Below, in pieces: positions 35,372 through 47,318 of a stretch of DNA of 64,000 nt; the first letter of the stretch is position 1, and each line of letters opens with the position of its first letter. Under the pieces are notes generated by a model that was not told where the DNA came from, searched no databases, and was given only the letters and a program-made list of their open reading frames with translations. This stretch comes from Paramarasmius palmivorus. Lineage: Eukaryota; Basidiomycota; Agaricomycetes; Agaricales; Marasmiaceae. Position numbers and translations under genes: made by a program. The stretch is from assembly GCA_037176845.1 (NCBI GenBank), contig JAYKXP010000004.1, forward strand, positions 620,001 through 684,000. The letters run 5' to 3'.

Positions 35372-35902
35372 GAAAAACGAAAATACGCAAGAGGTGAGAA
35401 ATTTATAGTTCTCACACTGGGATATGTTTAGGGCAGGTCAAAGGTGTACTGGCACAGTAAATCACTGCAGTGCATCAGTGGGGCGCTTTGACTTTTAACA
35501 CTATGTAAATCAGAGGTATTATTGCACATATAACAGATAGTTAATACTGCAGGCCATCGAACTGTCAATATGGAAAAAGGGACGGGAACTAGCTCAGGAA
35601 ACAAAGTTCCCACGCAGCGGTTAGGCTTTGGTTGGGTTTACAGCGCACAGCTCCGGGATAGAACCGTTGCTGGCGCTGAGAATAAGACCGTGCTATCTCC
35701 AAATACAATACAGATACGAAACGAATTGAAGGTTGCCAGCGAAAAGATGGGGCAACAAGATGTGGCTTTTTAAGATGAGGTTAGGGTTCTTACTTAATCA
35801 GCCAAGAAGGAATAGAGCGAACAGAGCAGCAACGACAACGGAGCCCTGCCTAGAGGCTACCTCTCCTCCTCCTCCTTCCCCCTTCCTTACTTTCCTTTGC
35901 CC
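35372..35902. promoter_or_regulatory. Divergent promoter region, GID8 and BCK1
   Basis: 530 bp between two head-to-head start codons. It contains a CT-rich run (about 35863-35900, with repeated CTCCTC) just before the BCK1 ATG. No gene is visible. Confidence 0.4.
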
Positions 35903-38900
35903 ATGTCAGCGGTATTCAGGAAACAGGCGTCTAGAAGGAAGCTTCATGTAGCAAACCCAGGATCAGACTCGGACGGCAGCGATGATTCTCTGTATACCAG
36001 AAGTACAGCGACAGGCCCATTGTGGTGGGTGAATCAGCCGACAAATGGACCAGGGAACAGTCAGCAGTCGTCTTTGCCATCTCCAGTCAGCTCAAATTCA
36101 ACTTCGGCCGATAACGAATCATCGCCAACCCCTGCTACTCCCCATGAACCTGCTACATACGACTATTCTTTCCACCGCGAAGACCATACTCCAGTACAGA
36201 GACAAATGAATGTCTCTACGTCAAATCTAGTACCTCCAACTAACCCTTTAAATGTTCCTCAGAAACAAAGGCATCAATTGCCAAAGAGGCCTCAAACGGT
36301 CCGTAAATCATTTGCAATTATCGTTCTCTATTTCTAATTACTTTACAGTCACCAACTACATCCTTTAGTCCAGATCCTATACATTCATTACACGCTGCTC
36401 CTTCTTATCCTTCTCCTCCATCTCCCAATACAATAGCCTACCAGCGTCCCCCTTCACCCCCATCAGCTTCCACATCCAGTCCAGGTACCGACCCAACCAT
36501 CAGTGACAAGACGCTCATACTCGTCACCTCTGATTCTTCGCTTTACGCCAACGTAGAGATCACTGGCGCAATCAATGCCGCCTTCATCAGAGAAAAGATA
36601 TTCAGTGCCGTGCGTTTCATGTGCTCTTTTACTGTCCTTTTCCCCCTAGACTCACTTTTGCTTCGTAGTTGAGTATCTATGATGATGAAGAGCAATCCCA
36701 GTTTTCGATTTATCAGACGGAAATTGGAGGTTTTGCAATGAGCAAAGCCCTTAGCGACGAAGACCTTTTTCAGTTGTGTCGCACTTCTGGCGACTCAAAG
36801 GGTAGTCTCAAGCTCTTGGTATCGCACAGTGCAGCACACGTTCACGAACACAATCCTCGTCCTCCGCTTAATATACCTGCAGGCAACACAATAACTCCTC
36901 CTGTGCTGCCACCACCACTACCTCCACCTCCACCTCCACCTCCACATCATGCCAGTTCATCTTCGGTCCCTCAGTACCCGTATCCGCCACTTCAGCCAAA
37001 ACGACGACACTCTCTTAGTCGGAGAGGTAGTATGTCTAGTCGGAGTGCGACAAGTGAACGTGGTGGTGGTGGAGACGGTGGATATGATGCTGATTCGGAA
37101 AAGAGAGATACCATTCGTGCTCCACCACAGTTCAACTGCGTCGGTGCTCCTGGAACATCAGCACCACTGCCGACCTCACCGCTGGCCAACCGACGACCAT
37201 CACAACCTCAACCTGTCCGTCCAGGCAGCCCACCGCCCCCACCACCACCACTGTCTTTTCCTTACTCTACCTCTCATCCCGATCGAAATAATAGAGACCC
37301 CGTGGTGGAGAGATTTGTCAACGTCCCACCACCTCCACCACCACCACTTTCCCCTAATCGTGCAACATTCGATGATAATGCAATAACACCGCCAGCACGG
37401 TCGCTAAATCACATCCGGAGTGGTTCCGATGCCGCCCTTGAACGAGATCGAGAAAGGGAAAGGGAGCAGATGCTATCTCCTTCGCAATCAATTGATCACT
37501 TCTTGAGACGTCCGCTGATGTCGTCAAAAAGTCGGCCGGACTTGAGAAAACCGCAACGAGGGAGATCGGATGAAGATGGGTCTCGAGACTCTTGGGTTTT
37601 CGTACCTAAAGAGGAGACGTCTGCGTCCCCGCCGACACCAGAATCTTCCACTAAAGGACCGTCCAGGCGCTCACCAGCTACGAAACAGCAGACAGCATCA
37701 CCTTCACGTAACAGATACGCTTCCCGTATACCTCCGCCTCCCAAGGTCACAGCGCCGACGCCTGGTCCCTCCAATACCACATCAATAGAGCGAGAACGCG
37801 ACCGGTTAATATCACCAAGAGGTCATGGACAGCAGGTACCCGCGAATTGGGCTGTAAGATGGCAACCACCAGTCCATAACAACGGTTCCCGAAGTGGTGC
37901 TGGAGTACGAGATGGTGGTAGTGGTGGTGGTGGCAGCGGTAGCGGTTTCATGAGGGGGGCCAAGAGTGTAGACAACTTGCGTTTGGGCTACAATGCTCCC
38001 CTGGGAAACAGTGCTTCGAGAGAGGTTCCTCCAATATTGCAGCCAGGTACCAAGAGACCACCTCTGTCAAGTAATACTCACAGGGTAAATGGCTCGCACA
38101 ACCTTGGATCTGGATCCAGTACTGCTATGCCTCCACCTTCATCTTCATATACCACATCAAGAGAGCCTTCGGCTCCGCGTCTTGTACGGCCCTTACCTGG
38201 ACCAGGCCACAGTCACTCGACGAATTCTTCTGGTTCCTCGAGCACATTGTCTCCTTCGCATGACAGAGATCCGTTCCAGCGTCCTTCAAGTGCACTTGGT
38301 GATGCCATGTCCCCGACACTCACCAGAGCTCTTTCACCCACACACCAAATCCCTACGAGTCTACGGAGTGGTACGGGCATTACACCCTTACCACAGCCGC
38401 CTCTCACCCTGCCACCTGCCAGCCCAACAAGTCCCACGTCTACGACATCAAGGATCCCATCCTCTGGATCTTCAACGTTTGTGGAGTCGAGCACCTCGCC
38501 CTCAGAGGAGAGCACTGTGAGTAGTAGTAGCTCGTTACCGGATTGGTACAGGAAGTTCTTTGGCAGCCCCGCCACCAATGACAGCGCTACTGTGATTGCT
38601 CCAAGGATCAAAACAGGAAAAACACCCCTTCCGCCAATTCCTGTTACGAGTCCAAGTACGCCAGCAGGTACGGTTATACCGTTGCCGAAACCGAGTACAC
38701 CAACATCCTTGTATGGCACTACGATATCGGGTATGAGTGAGGACTGGGATAGCGATGGTAGTGGAGGAGGAACGTGGATGAAGAGGCCAGTCTTAAAGGT
38801 CGACACCACGGGCACTCCAAGTACCAGCTCGAACAGCACGTCGTCGTCGTTATCGAATGTACCTGCTGCGGTCCCAACCATCAATGCACAACCACCTTCA

Positions 38901-40544
38901 GGCAGTGCTTCTCCGCCGTCGACAACACCTACACCTCAGCATCAACCGCAACGTAGGCGCATGCGTGGTAGCACGTTCACAACTCCAGAGGCTGGATGGG
39001 CGACTCGTCCCGAACCAGAGGATATGTATGAGCGGCTGGAAGACTTTTTCCCGCATCATGATTTAGATAAGCCTGTGATTGATGCAGGAAGCGGTGGCAC
39101 CAGTCCTACGAGTGCAGTTGGCTCAGTACCCCCAGTTCCTAACATCGTGCTCGATGATAAGGAGAAGGAAAAGAAGATCAAGAGAGGCAAGAAGAGTATC
39201 AGGATTGTAGCGGAGGAGCACAAGAAGAGGATCGATAGAACGAGTAGAATGGTTCAACCCGGCCCAGGATTGGATGCTCCGCCGTGTCCGACGCCAATAT
39301 CAAAAGTTGCCGACGTCTTGAGGAAACGGAGTACCAAGCTGTGGGGAAGCAAGCTGGAAGAGGTTACGACGAAGACCAGTCCGAGTCACCCAGAACCAAG
39401 TCCCGGCGGTGCTGGTAAGTCTCTGTCTTCAGCGTCATCTTTCGGTGGCTCTGACGCTCCTTCTGTTCCAGCGACTTTCAAGTGGGTTCGTGGAGAAATG
39501 ATTGGAAGAGGGACTTACGGAAAGGTCTATCTGGCTTTGAATGCCACCACAGGAGAGATGATGGCTGTGAAGCAGGTGGAATTGCCTCGTACTGCATCGG
39601 ATCGGAATGATACTAGACAGCATACGGTTGTGCAAGCACTAAAGATGGAGAGCGAGACGCTCAAGGACCTAGACCATCCACATATCGTGCAGTATCTTGG
39701 CTTTGAGGAAACACCTACGAATCTTAGCATGTGAGTATTATCACCTGGGCAATTAGCGCTTGAAACTCATGCTCTCCATTTATTTACAGCTTTTTGGAGT
39801 ATGTTCCCGGCGGCTCGATCGGCAGCGTGCTGTTGAAGCATGGAAAGTTAAGTGAGGTGAATACCCAGTCCTTCACAGGACAGATCCTCAGCGGGCTCGA
39901 GTATCTCCACTCGAAAGGTATTCTTCACCGAGTACGTCACATCTTTCCTCTTGTGACTAGTGACCAATATCTTGCCTAGGACCTAAAAGCTGATAACATC
40001 CTCGTTGAAATGTCTGGTGTCTGCAAAATCTCCGACTTTGGGATATCCAAGCGCTCCGCTGATGATGGCGCCGAAACGGCCATGCAGGGCACCGTTTTTT
40101 GGATGGCACCTGAGGTTGTGAATCCGCAAGGAACGCGTTATAGTTTCAAAGTGGACATTTGGAGTGTCGGGTGTGTAGTTCTGGAGATGCTAGCTGGGAC
40201 TCGACCATGGGTGGGGGATGAGATGTTTGCTGTCATGTTCAAGGTGCGGTCTATATACATTTTTTTGGTCATACAGCATTACTGACTTTAGGAATGTTGG
40301 GGTTATAGCTGTATCAAGAGAAAGTCCCGCCACCTGTGCCGGAAGGAGTCAAGCTCTCCGAATTAGCGGATGACTTTAGGCGGAAGTGTTTTGCAATGTA
40401 AGTGGCGGAAATGATGACGACGACGTTTTGCGCTGACAGTGGCTTGTTGGTAGAAATCCTGAAGAGCGCCCCAGCGCTCCTGAGCTACGAAGACATAAGT
40501 GGCTCGAACTGCCACAGGATTGGCAGTTCCAAGGTTTCTCATAG
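35903..40544 (+). CDS. BCK1: MAPKKK Bck1 of the cell wall integrity pathway
   Basis: Bck1 receives the signal from protein kinase C and activates the Mkk-Slt2/Mpk1 cascade. Start MSAVFRKQASRRKLHVANPG (ATG 35903). After a Ser/Pro-rich stretch comes an RA-like fold (TLILVTSDSSLYANVEITGA, FIREKIFSALSIYDDEE). Then a very long disordered region with proline runs. Then the conserved Bck1 block: YERLEDFFPHHDLDKPVIDA, RGKKSIRIVAEEHKKR and KRSTKLWGSKLEEV. The C-terminal kinase domain has GEMIGRGTYGKVYLA, MAVKQVEL, HRDLKADN, DFGISKR and MAPEV, and ends LPQDWQFQGFS. All catalytic motifs are intact. Only a few introns interrupt it, mostly in the kinase half. It is the canonical-order relative of the kinase at 5.3-7.6 kb. 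Confidence 0.95.
36899..36955. repeat. Proline-coding CCN-rich low-complexity tract in BCK1
   Basis: A near-perfect run of CCACCA/CCTCCA units encodes PPPLPPPPPPPP in the linker of Bck1. Shorter poly-Pro tracts follow near 37230 and 37325. Such runs can bind SH3/WW or profilin-type partners and are prone to length change. Confidence 0.6.
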
Positions 40545-40976
40545 GATACGTTAGTTTCCTCCCCTATCATTCTCTCGTTTTAGCCTCCCCGTCCACTCTT
40601 TTCACCTCGTCGCCTTGTATCTCTTGATTGCTGCCGTTGTCTGTTTTATCTCTGCACCATCTAAGTTCTCGCACATCTTACTACTACTACGCCATCTGAC
40701 ACTTTCCCTTCTACTTGAGATACACATTTCTTTGTCTTCTACTTCAATATGTCCTATCTGTTCAATAGCATCCAGTGAATTGTAGCCATTTCTAATACAG
40801 TCGAATACACCAAGAACACTTATCCCATCCTTAAATCTTATTTCTCTGTATCTTACTCTCCGGATTGTCGTTATTCTGTCTGGCAGGAATGTATGGTGTA
40901 GTCATAAGGATGCATTCCCAGAGTAAAATCACAAAATTTAGATGGGGCTAGGATACTTTTCGTTTGTCAAGGCCAT
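40545..40976. other. Convergent 3' region of BCK1 and RRP15
   Basis: T-rich sequence that presumably holds the two 3' UTRs and poly(A) sites. No gene is seen. Confidence 0.35.
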
Positions 40977-41774
40977 CTATGCCTTGGACACTACACTCCC
41001 TGTGCGTATCATGTCGAAGAAGTCATCTTTGCCCACAACAGCTGCAAGAAGACAAGTGTATATGAGAAAACTGACGAAATGAGACTGAAATAAAAGGTTA
41101 ACATACATTCCTTCCCTCTACCAAGAAGATTATCCTTGTCCTTCTTGCCTTTCTTTTCCTTGGCCAGAGATGGAGCAGGTAAAGTCGGCTTCCCGGTACC
41201 ACGGTGTGCTTTCTTCTCTTCAGCAGCCTGGGATGCAGAAATCTGGGATTCCTGGATGTAATTGAACAGTTTCACCACTATAATCACATCAGTGCCTTTA
41301 CGACTTGAGCTGAAGATCATGATTACCTCCACGCTGCGCAACCTTTCTCAAACCCCGCTCTGCTTCTGCTCCCCAGCCTTCCAGCAAGTCCTCTCCTCTT
41401 ATTCGACCCTTGTCTTCTTTTTCCTTCCTTTCCACTAGTAACACTCGCCTCGCCTGTTTTTCCAACAATTCGTCGTTTCGTTTTCGATTTAAGCTTGGTT
41501 TCAAAGCCAGAACGTTCGATTGCGATTGCGATGCAGCATTGGACGGGGTGTCTGTGGATAGCAGCGATTGAAGAGTAGCACCAAAGGTACTTGGTGCAGT
41601 AGCGCGTAGTTTTCGTTTTTTCGTTTGCTTGGATTTTTGTGGCTTTAATGAAGCTATTTCTGCATCGGAAGTGTTGTATTCTTCAGAACCTGAAGCTGAG
41701 CCGGATTCATATTCCCCTTCAGAACCAGATTCAGAGGCAGATTCGTCGGCTGGTGGACGTTTTTGAGGAAGCAT
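40977..41774 (-). CDS. RRP15: Ribosome biogenesis protein Rrp15
   Basis: Rrp15 is a nucleolar factor in pre-60S maturation (27S pre-rRNA processing). The start is MLPQKRPPADESASESGSEG at 41774, an acidic/Ser N-terminal region. The Rrp15 domain follows: SKQTKKRKLRATAPSTFGAT, ARRVLLVERKEKEDKGRI and RGLRKVAQRGVVKLFNYIQE, the last joined across an intron. A final short exon after the GTATGT...TTGCAG intron reads VVGKDDFFDMIRTGSVVSKA and stops at 40977. This C-terminal signature is highly conserved in Rrp15. The ORF alone ends earlier, so the last exon is easily missed. It is divergent from the ankyrin-DIL gene, 199 bp apart. Confidence 0.92.
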
Positions 41775-41973
41775 AATTGCCGGTTGAAATATCAAAGGTT
41801 GTCGGCAAGGACGGAGCGGATGGAAACAACCGAGGCCACCGGCGACGGCGACGTTCACCACGACCACGATTACAACCGAGAATTATTCACAAATTTCAGC
41901 CTAATTCGTCGCGTTTCCAACGAGGCTATATACCCAATACAATACCCTTTAGACTCTAGCTTTTCTGCACAAT

Positions 41974-44900
41974 ATGCTCTCTCCCTCGTCCTCTCATTCA
42001 TCTTCCTTCGACCCGGAGCCAGACTTACAGCCAGCGTACCCCACTCCTTCAACTCTCACTTTAACTCTGTCATCACACTCTGGATTGTCTCCAGATCAGA
42101 AACAGGTCTTGGTTCAGCACTCATTGACGAGGGCATGTGTATATGGCGACTTGGGACTACTGCAATGGCTGCTATTAGATGGAACAGTGAGTCATTGTGC
42201 CGTGATAAGAAATTCCAATGAATGACGTGTATTCCAGGCAAGCCAGTACGCAGACCTTTCAGTCAAAGACGAAGATGGTGTAGGGCTGGTCACACAAACG
42301 ATACATGGATTCGGACGTCGAAATCCTGATCCAATGGGCGGTATGATCGACGAGATTGATGAAGACATGGGTGATGGGCTCGAGCGAGACGTTGAAAGAG
42401 AAGAGTGTGTCCGATTGTTGATTGCGCAGGGCGCAGACTTAAGTGGGGACAATAGTATGTCTACTCTCGTGTGACGTGTAGTTGCGAGCTGACAGACGGA
42501 ATTCAGATGGATGGACCCCGCTTCATCATGCAGCAATATTCTCTCCACCTACACTTATAACTTATCTCATTGCACACGGACTATCGCCATTCGCTACAAC
42601 ACACCGAGGTCTCACACCTCTCGATATCATCACCGCCTACTCGCCTATACCCGGCAGAGCAGATGTAGCTCTGCTATTAGAAGAGTCTATGCGTTCATCA
42701 GAAGGGGAGACTGTTCAGGACGCAGATTCCAACGAGGAGCACAAGCCTAGACGATATACTAGCAAACGTATGCGAATGGAAGAGCGCCAAGAACGAAGAA
42801 AGCGCGGGGAAGAGAAGATGAAACGGAAACGCGGTCGGGAAGGCGTGCGAGACGGTGTTAGCCGAATTCTAGGCGTACCAAAGGGATGGTGGCAATCTAA
42901 CAGCTCAAGTTTCTCTGATCAGTCTGATTCAGAGTCGGAGAATGAAGGGCATGATTCGGATACTGAATCTGAATCACATTTCACTACTTCTACCCCAACT
43001 GACGACGCACTATATACACCGTCACCGAGTTACACATCCATGCTCGTCTTCTCCCCGGGTACTCTTCCTGATATGCTCAACTCCTCAATAAGAAATTACA
43101 CTCCGACTTGGAGAGACGCAACACCGGCCAATTTATTATGGATGCTTGCTAGGTTCGCATGTCTGACCTGCGATGCAAATTGGCTCGAGGATTTCATGCT
43201 TGGAGCTACGGAGGCGATTGAGGATGTGGTGTTTGTAGGTGTAATTAGCATGCTCTATGTTGCTCTACAGCTGATTACCGCTCAGGCTCAACCAGATTCT
43301 CTGCCGACACTGGTATTCTGGCTGCACAACTCGACAATCTGGTTACATCTCATGCAATGCGATAATTCCATCAACGAGGCATGCGAGATGCTCGGTAGTT
43401 TCGAACTCGTGGAGGAGACGATAAACTCTGTCTTTGGTAAGTATCATCTCTAGCAACGTCAGTGCATGATATATCTGATCTGTGTCTGAAGTCTTTATCA
43501 TTCGACTTGCCGAGCGAAAGATTGATTCTCTTCTCGACGCCGCAATCCTAGACTACGAGCCCCCCAACTCCCTCTCTTCGCCTGTCCAATTCGAGTCCGA
43601 GTGGTCTTTCCTACGGCCTTTCACTTCTTCCAAGAAGAAGAGCGGAACGGCAAGTAATACCAGCACTATGAGAGGATCGCCGTTCCCACCACAGACACCC
43701 ACGACACCAACGGCGCCACTTCCTCATAGTCCAAGTCCAGGACATCATCAGCGACCATCGTCCCCGAGTTCAAGCATATCCAGCTTTTCAAGTATACGGA
43801 GTAGCTTTAACACAATCGGCCGCGCGAGGTCTGGGTCTACCGTTCCGTTGCAACAGATATTTACCGATTCACCCAATGCCAAAGACAAAGGCGGGGGAGA
43901 CGGAGGTGCTGCAGATCCTCTTGGTCCCACTGAACTCACGGAGTATTTGACTGCGCTTCACACGATGTTGGTTCTCTCCAATGTCAATCCGGCGCTGATT
44001 ACGCAGTTGTGGAGTCAGGTCGTCTACTGGACAGGCTGTGAGTGCTCGCGTTTTCAGTGAAGCAGATTATGTATTAACAGAGTTTAGGCGAGATATTTAA
44101 CCGCATTCTAACAAGGAAGAAGTACATTTGTAGATCCAAGGCGCTGCAGATTAGTCTGAATCTGAGCGTGTTGGAAGAATGGGTTATTCAGATGGGGCTA
44201 CCGAGAGGTGTTGGGAGCCACTTGAAGCCCGTAAGGGAGCTGGTTGGATGGTTGCAGGTGCGCGAGATTTGTTACGAATGAAGAGGTGACTAACGTGCGC
44301 ACTCAGTGCCTCTCGTCAATTACAGAGTTTCCAGACCTCGTCGCGACGATACAGACCATGAAGTCCATCAATCCTCTACAAATGCGTCGGGCTGTGAGGG
44401 ACTACAAGTATGAAGTCAACGAGGGCCGAATGACGGAAGAATGTGTCGCTTATCTGACCCAACTTCAGAAAGATTGGGAAAGGCATAGGGTCAAACTTGG
44501 CGTTGAAGCCCTACGAAGAGAAGTATGTTCTGTCTCGTTTGCATGTGCGGGCACACTTTAACCACTGTCTTGAGCAGCAGCAAAACAACCATCTCGATCG
44601 CGAAGGATCTATCTCTCCTTCGTCACACCAGAGTGCTCTGGAACGCGAGGCGTCCGACAGCTCATTCATCTCATCTGCTTCGTCTAGCTCAGAGCTGACC
44701 GCTGCACAAGAGGGCATCGATCTACTGTTTGCTACACATGTAGAAAAAGCGAACTGGGAACCTGTGCAACCGCCCAAGGTTCTGGGTGAATTATTAGATT
44801 CGAGGTATATGTTACCGCTCGTGTTCCCAAGCGATCCTCGAAATATCGGAGCAGTACCTTGGCTGGAAGGAGTTGATGGTGATGTGGACAGCGCTAGGAA

Positions 44901-45255
44901 GCAAAAGAGGTTGAGCAAGGGAAGCACGATGAGTGGAGGTAGTGGCGGGATGACATGGCGCAGAAGAGATAGAAAAATAAGAGAAGTTGGCAGTAGTGCT
45001 TTGAAGTGGGTCGACGGTCTCAATGCTGGGAAATGGGGACGACCGATAACAGACGAAGAGGCTGGGGGAGCTGATGGTGACGAGGATGGGGAAGGTGCCG
45101 GCCACCAGGAAGAAGTTTCTGAAGAGGAACAAGACGAAACGCTCAGGATAAGGGTGACACCGCTTACGAGGAAATCGTCGAGAGGCAAGGGTCGACCTTC
45201 AGGTGGTGGTGATACTACACCGATAGAGAGGATATCGGGAGAGAGGATTTATTGA
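41974..45255 (+). CDS. Ankyrin repeat and DIL (dilute) domain protein
   Basis: The N-terminal part has ankyrin repeats (VYGDLGLLQWLLLDG, DGWTPLHHAAIFSPPTLITY, GLTPLDIITAYSP). A highly charged Arg/Lys/Glu linker follows. Next comes a DIL domain as in myosin V cargo-binding tails: ATPANLLWMLARFACLTCDA, NSTIWLHLMQCD, LITQLWSQVVYWTGCEIFNR and SKALQISLNLSVLEEWV. The tail is acidic and Ser-rich. There is no myosin motor. This ankyrin-DIL architecture is a known fungal family, likely in polarised transport or cortical organisation, but its role is poorly defined. Exon joins near 42.2, 42.5, 43.45, 44.05, 44.3 and 44.5 kb are supported by GT/AG sites. Ends ERISGERIY. Confidence 0.87.
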
Positions 45256-45614
45256 CCATTTGTACATTTGTCACCGCACCTAGTACAAGCATAGAACAGA
45301 TTTGATACAAGGTGGACAAGGGCAAAGGGTATCACTGAGCGGGCCGCTTGGCGTGGGTGAGAACAGGAACAAGGCCCCGATTGACATACAAATCCACGTT
45401 TTCAACCTTTGTTCAGTACTACTCATCGAGCCAGCAATTCTGAGGCGCACGGCGTGCCTCTTGGGCGTCGTTCGCTATCATTCTAGAGACCAATTCTTTC
45501 ATTTCTCGCATTCCTTTTAATCTTCAAATTCAAGCCAGTCAAGTAGAGTCTTGCAAGTCCGGACTCTATATATTCCAAATTTCAAACAGGTGTCACCGTT
45601 CCTGCACCTCCTCT
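45256..45614. other. Intergenic region
   Basis: 3' UTR of the ankyrin-DIL gene and promoter of the next gene. A TATATA-like element lies near 45568. No coding sequence is recognised. Confidence 0.35.
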
Positions 45615-46801
45615 ATGTCATCTTCGGTCGATACTCGTTATAAGCAGAAGCTTCCTTCTGTTGCAGAAAACCGATTAGAACTTGACATTGTGCGTATATC
45701 TCGCTTTCCTGCCGAACACTTTACTGACAGAGATTATGGTTTATATCATACCAGAAACATTCATTGTTATTCCAGGCCAACAACTTTTCAGGTTCAATAT
45801 GCATTGACAGAGAATCTCGGAAAGAAAATGGTCACCATTCTAGACCGTTGACCGCATCCCATCCTCGTCCACCTTCACGTTCACGACGGTCTTCGACTTC
45901 ATCCCATTTAATCCCTCGCTCCTATTTGGATTTTGCATTCCAATCTTTCACAGTTCCAATGACGGCTGTCGACAGTCGGCCTTCTTCTCCTCTCCATGAA
46001 CATCCGCCTTCATTGCCGCCATTGCCCACCTTGTCACAGCCTCTTTTTCCACGAACCAACAAACCCAAGGCTCCGATCTACATCCCTTCATCAGTAACTC
46101 ATCCCAACAGCCCATATGTTCCATGGGAATCACCTGTACGGCGGGAATTTCTTCGCCCGTTGACGCCAGACTCATACGTCTCTCGGTTCTCCGGGTTCTC
46201 GCGGAGCGGTGCTGTCGCCCCAGAACCGTGGGATCACGAAGAATACAGCGCTCAAAACCGCACGCTTAACAAGCTATCGCGGGGCGTTCGGCGGATAGTG
46301 ACACGGGTATCCAAGGGTCTAAAGAAGAGCTCCAAACACGGCCGACAAAGTCCCTTGGGCGAACGGTCTCGTTCCGTAGAACTTCACCGCGTCGCAGAGG
46401 AACCTCTTCCGCCACCCACTCGCCCATTTGCGAGGCGATCAACCACTTCTCTGGAGACAACCAACACCAACTCGCTGTCCCTCTGGCTACGTGCGCGTCA
46501 GCAGCAGGCCATAAGCCGCCAAGCTGACGAACAACATTTCATGACCTTGGAGGAGTACGAAAGAGTTGGGAGCTGGATACGTTCAACATCCGGACCTGGC
46601 TTTGATTGTGGAATTCCAGGATGCGAATTCCACTGTCATGACACTAGAATCTCTGAAGATGATGATTATTCGTCTAGTGACGAGGAATCGAGTGTTTTGC
46701 ACACGTTGGACTCCCCCGATACCTCTTGTGATAATTCACATTCCCCGACAACATCAAAGTTGTCTCTGCCTCCCCATATACCTTTGGACTTCTCGTTCTA
46801 G
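45615..46801 (+). CDS. Hypothetical protein, Ser/Pro-rich, disordered
   Basis: I do not recognise the family. Exon 1 (45615-45689) encodes MSSSVDTRYKQKLPSVAENR and joins across an 86-nt intron to a long open exon from 45776. The protein of about 365 residues is rich in Ser, Pro and Arg. It has a basic segment (RGVRRIVTRVSKGLKKSSKH) and one ordered-looking stretch (QHFMTLEEYERVGSWIRS), which is followed by a small Cys/His cluster (CGIPGCEFHCHD) that could bind a metal. The C-terminus is acidic and then hydrophobic (LPPHIPLDFSF). Codon use resembles its neighbours. The clean splice junction and length make it a likely real gene. Confidence 0.65.
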
Positions 46802-47318
46802 GCATGGATTATCGTCAGAGCCATTAGCTCGACACATACCACTCTCGTTTTGATTGTCATCGTCGCTCCTTTGTTGAACCGGTCGTTTTACATTATATTT
46901 CAGCTAGTCGTTATGCAGTTAAATTAGAGGTAGAATTGAATATGTATTCTTTATCACTTATCACAACTTACAAGGAATAATATGTACGTTGTTGTAGGCT
47001 GCCATCATCATTTTGTGCGATGTACCGGATGAAGTGGTTCAAGTCGAAGCCGGGTGAAGGCGAGTTACCGGACTGAACAGCAGGAGAACACCTGCCAGAG
47101 ACTGCCACAGGGCGGTAGACCATGCCCGTTACATGCGGGAACCAGGCAAGGAATGTTGACTTGGCAATGAATTCTTGATTGATGCTGTGACGTTTTGAGG
47201 CAGTGGCAATGAGGAGCGCAGCACCACAGGCGCTTGGAAACAGTTGAATTTTAGTCAAGAGGACCCAAGAAAATTTCTCAGCTTTTTCAATTCCATTTCT
47301 TTCCCTTTCACCACCATC
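46802..47318. other. Intergenic region upstream of the rhomboid gene
   Basis: It holds the 3' UTR of the hypothetical gene and the rhomboid promoter. A minus-strand open stretch (46968 to about 47240) has a reasonably protein-like composition, but its only in-frame ATG gives about 51 codons and no domain is seen. It is not called as a gene. Confidence 0.3.

Noticed and set aside
38213..38884. 223-codon minus-strand ORF
   Set aside because: Antisense to the low-complexity linker of BCK1; no domain.
44511..45188. 225-codon minus-strand ORF
   Set aside because: Antisense to the ankyrin-DIL C-terminal exon; its Ser/Pro richness mirrors the acidic codons of the real frame.
46968..47123. Possible small minus-strand gene before the rhomboid gene
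   Set aside because: Composition is somewhat protein-like, but the only in-frame ATG yields about 51 codons and no family, splice site or promoter supports it.
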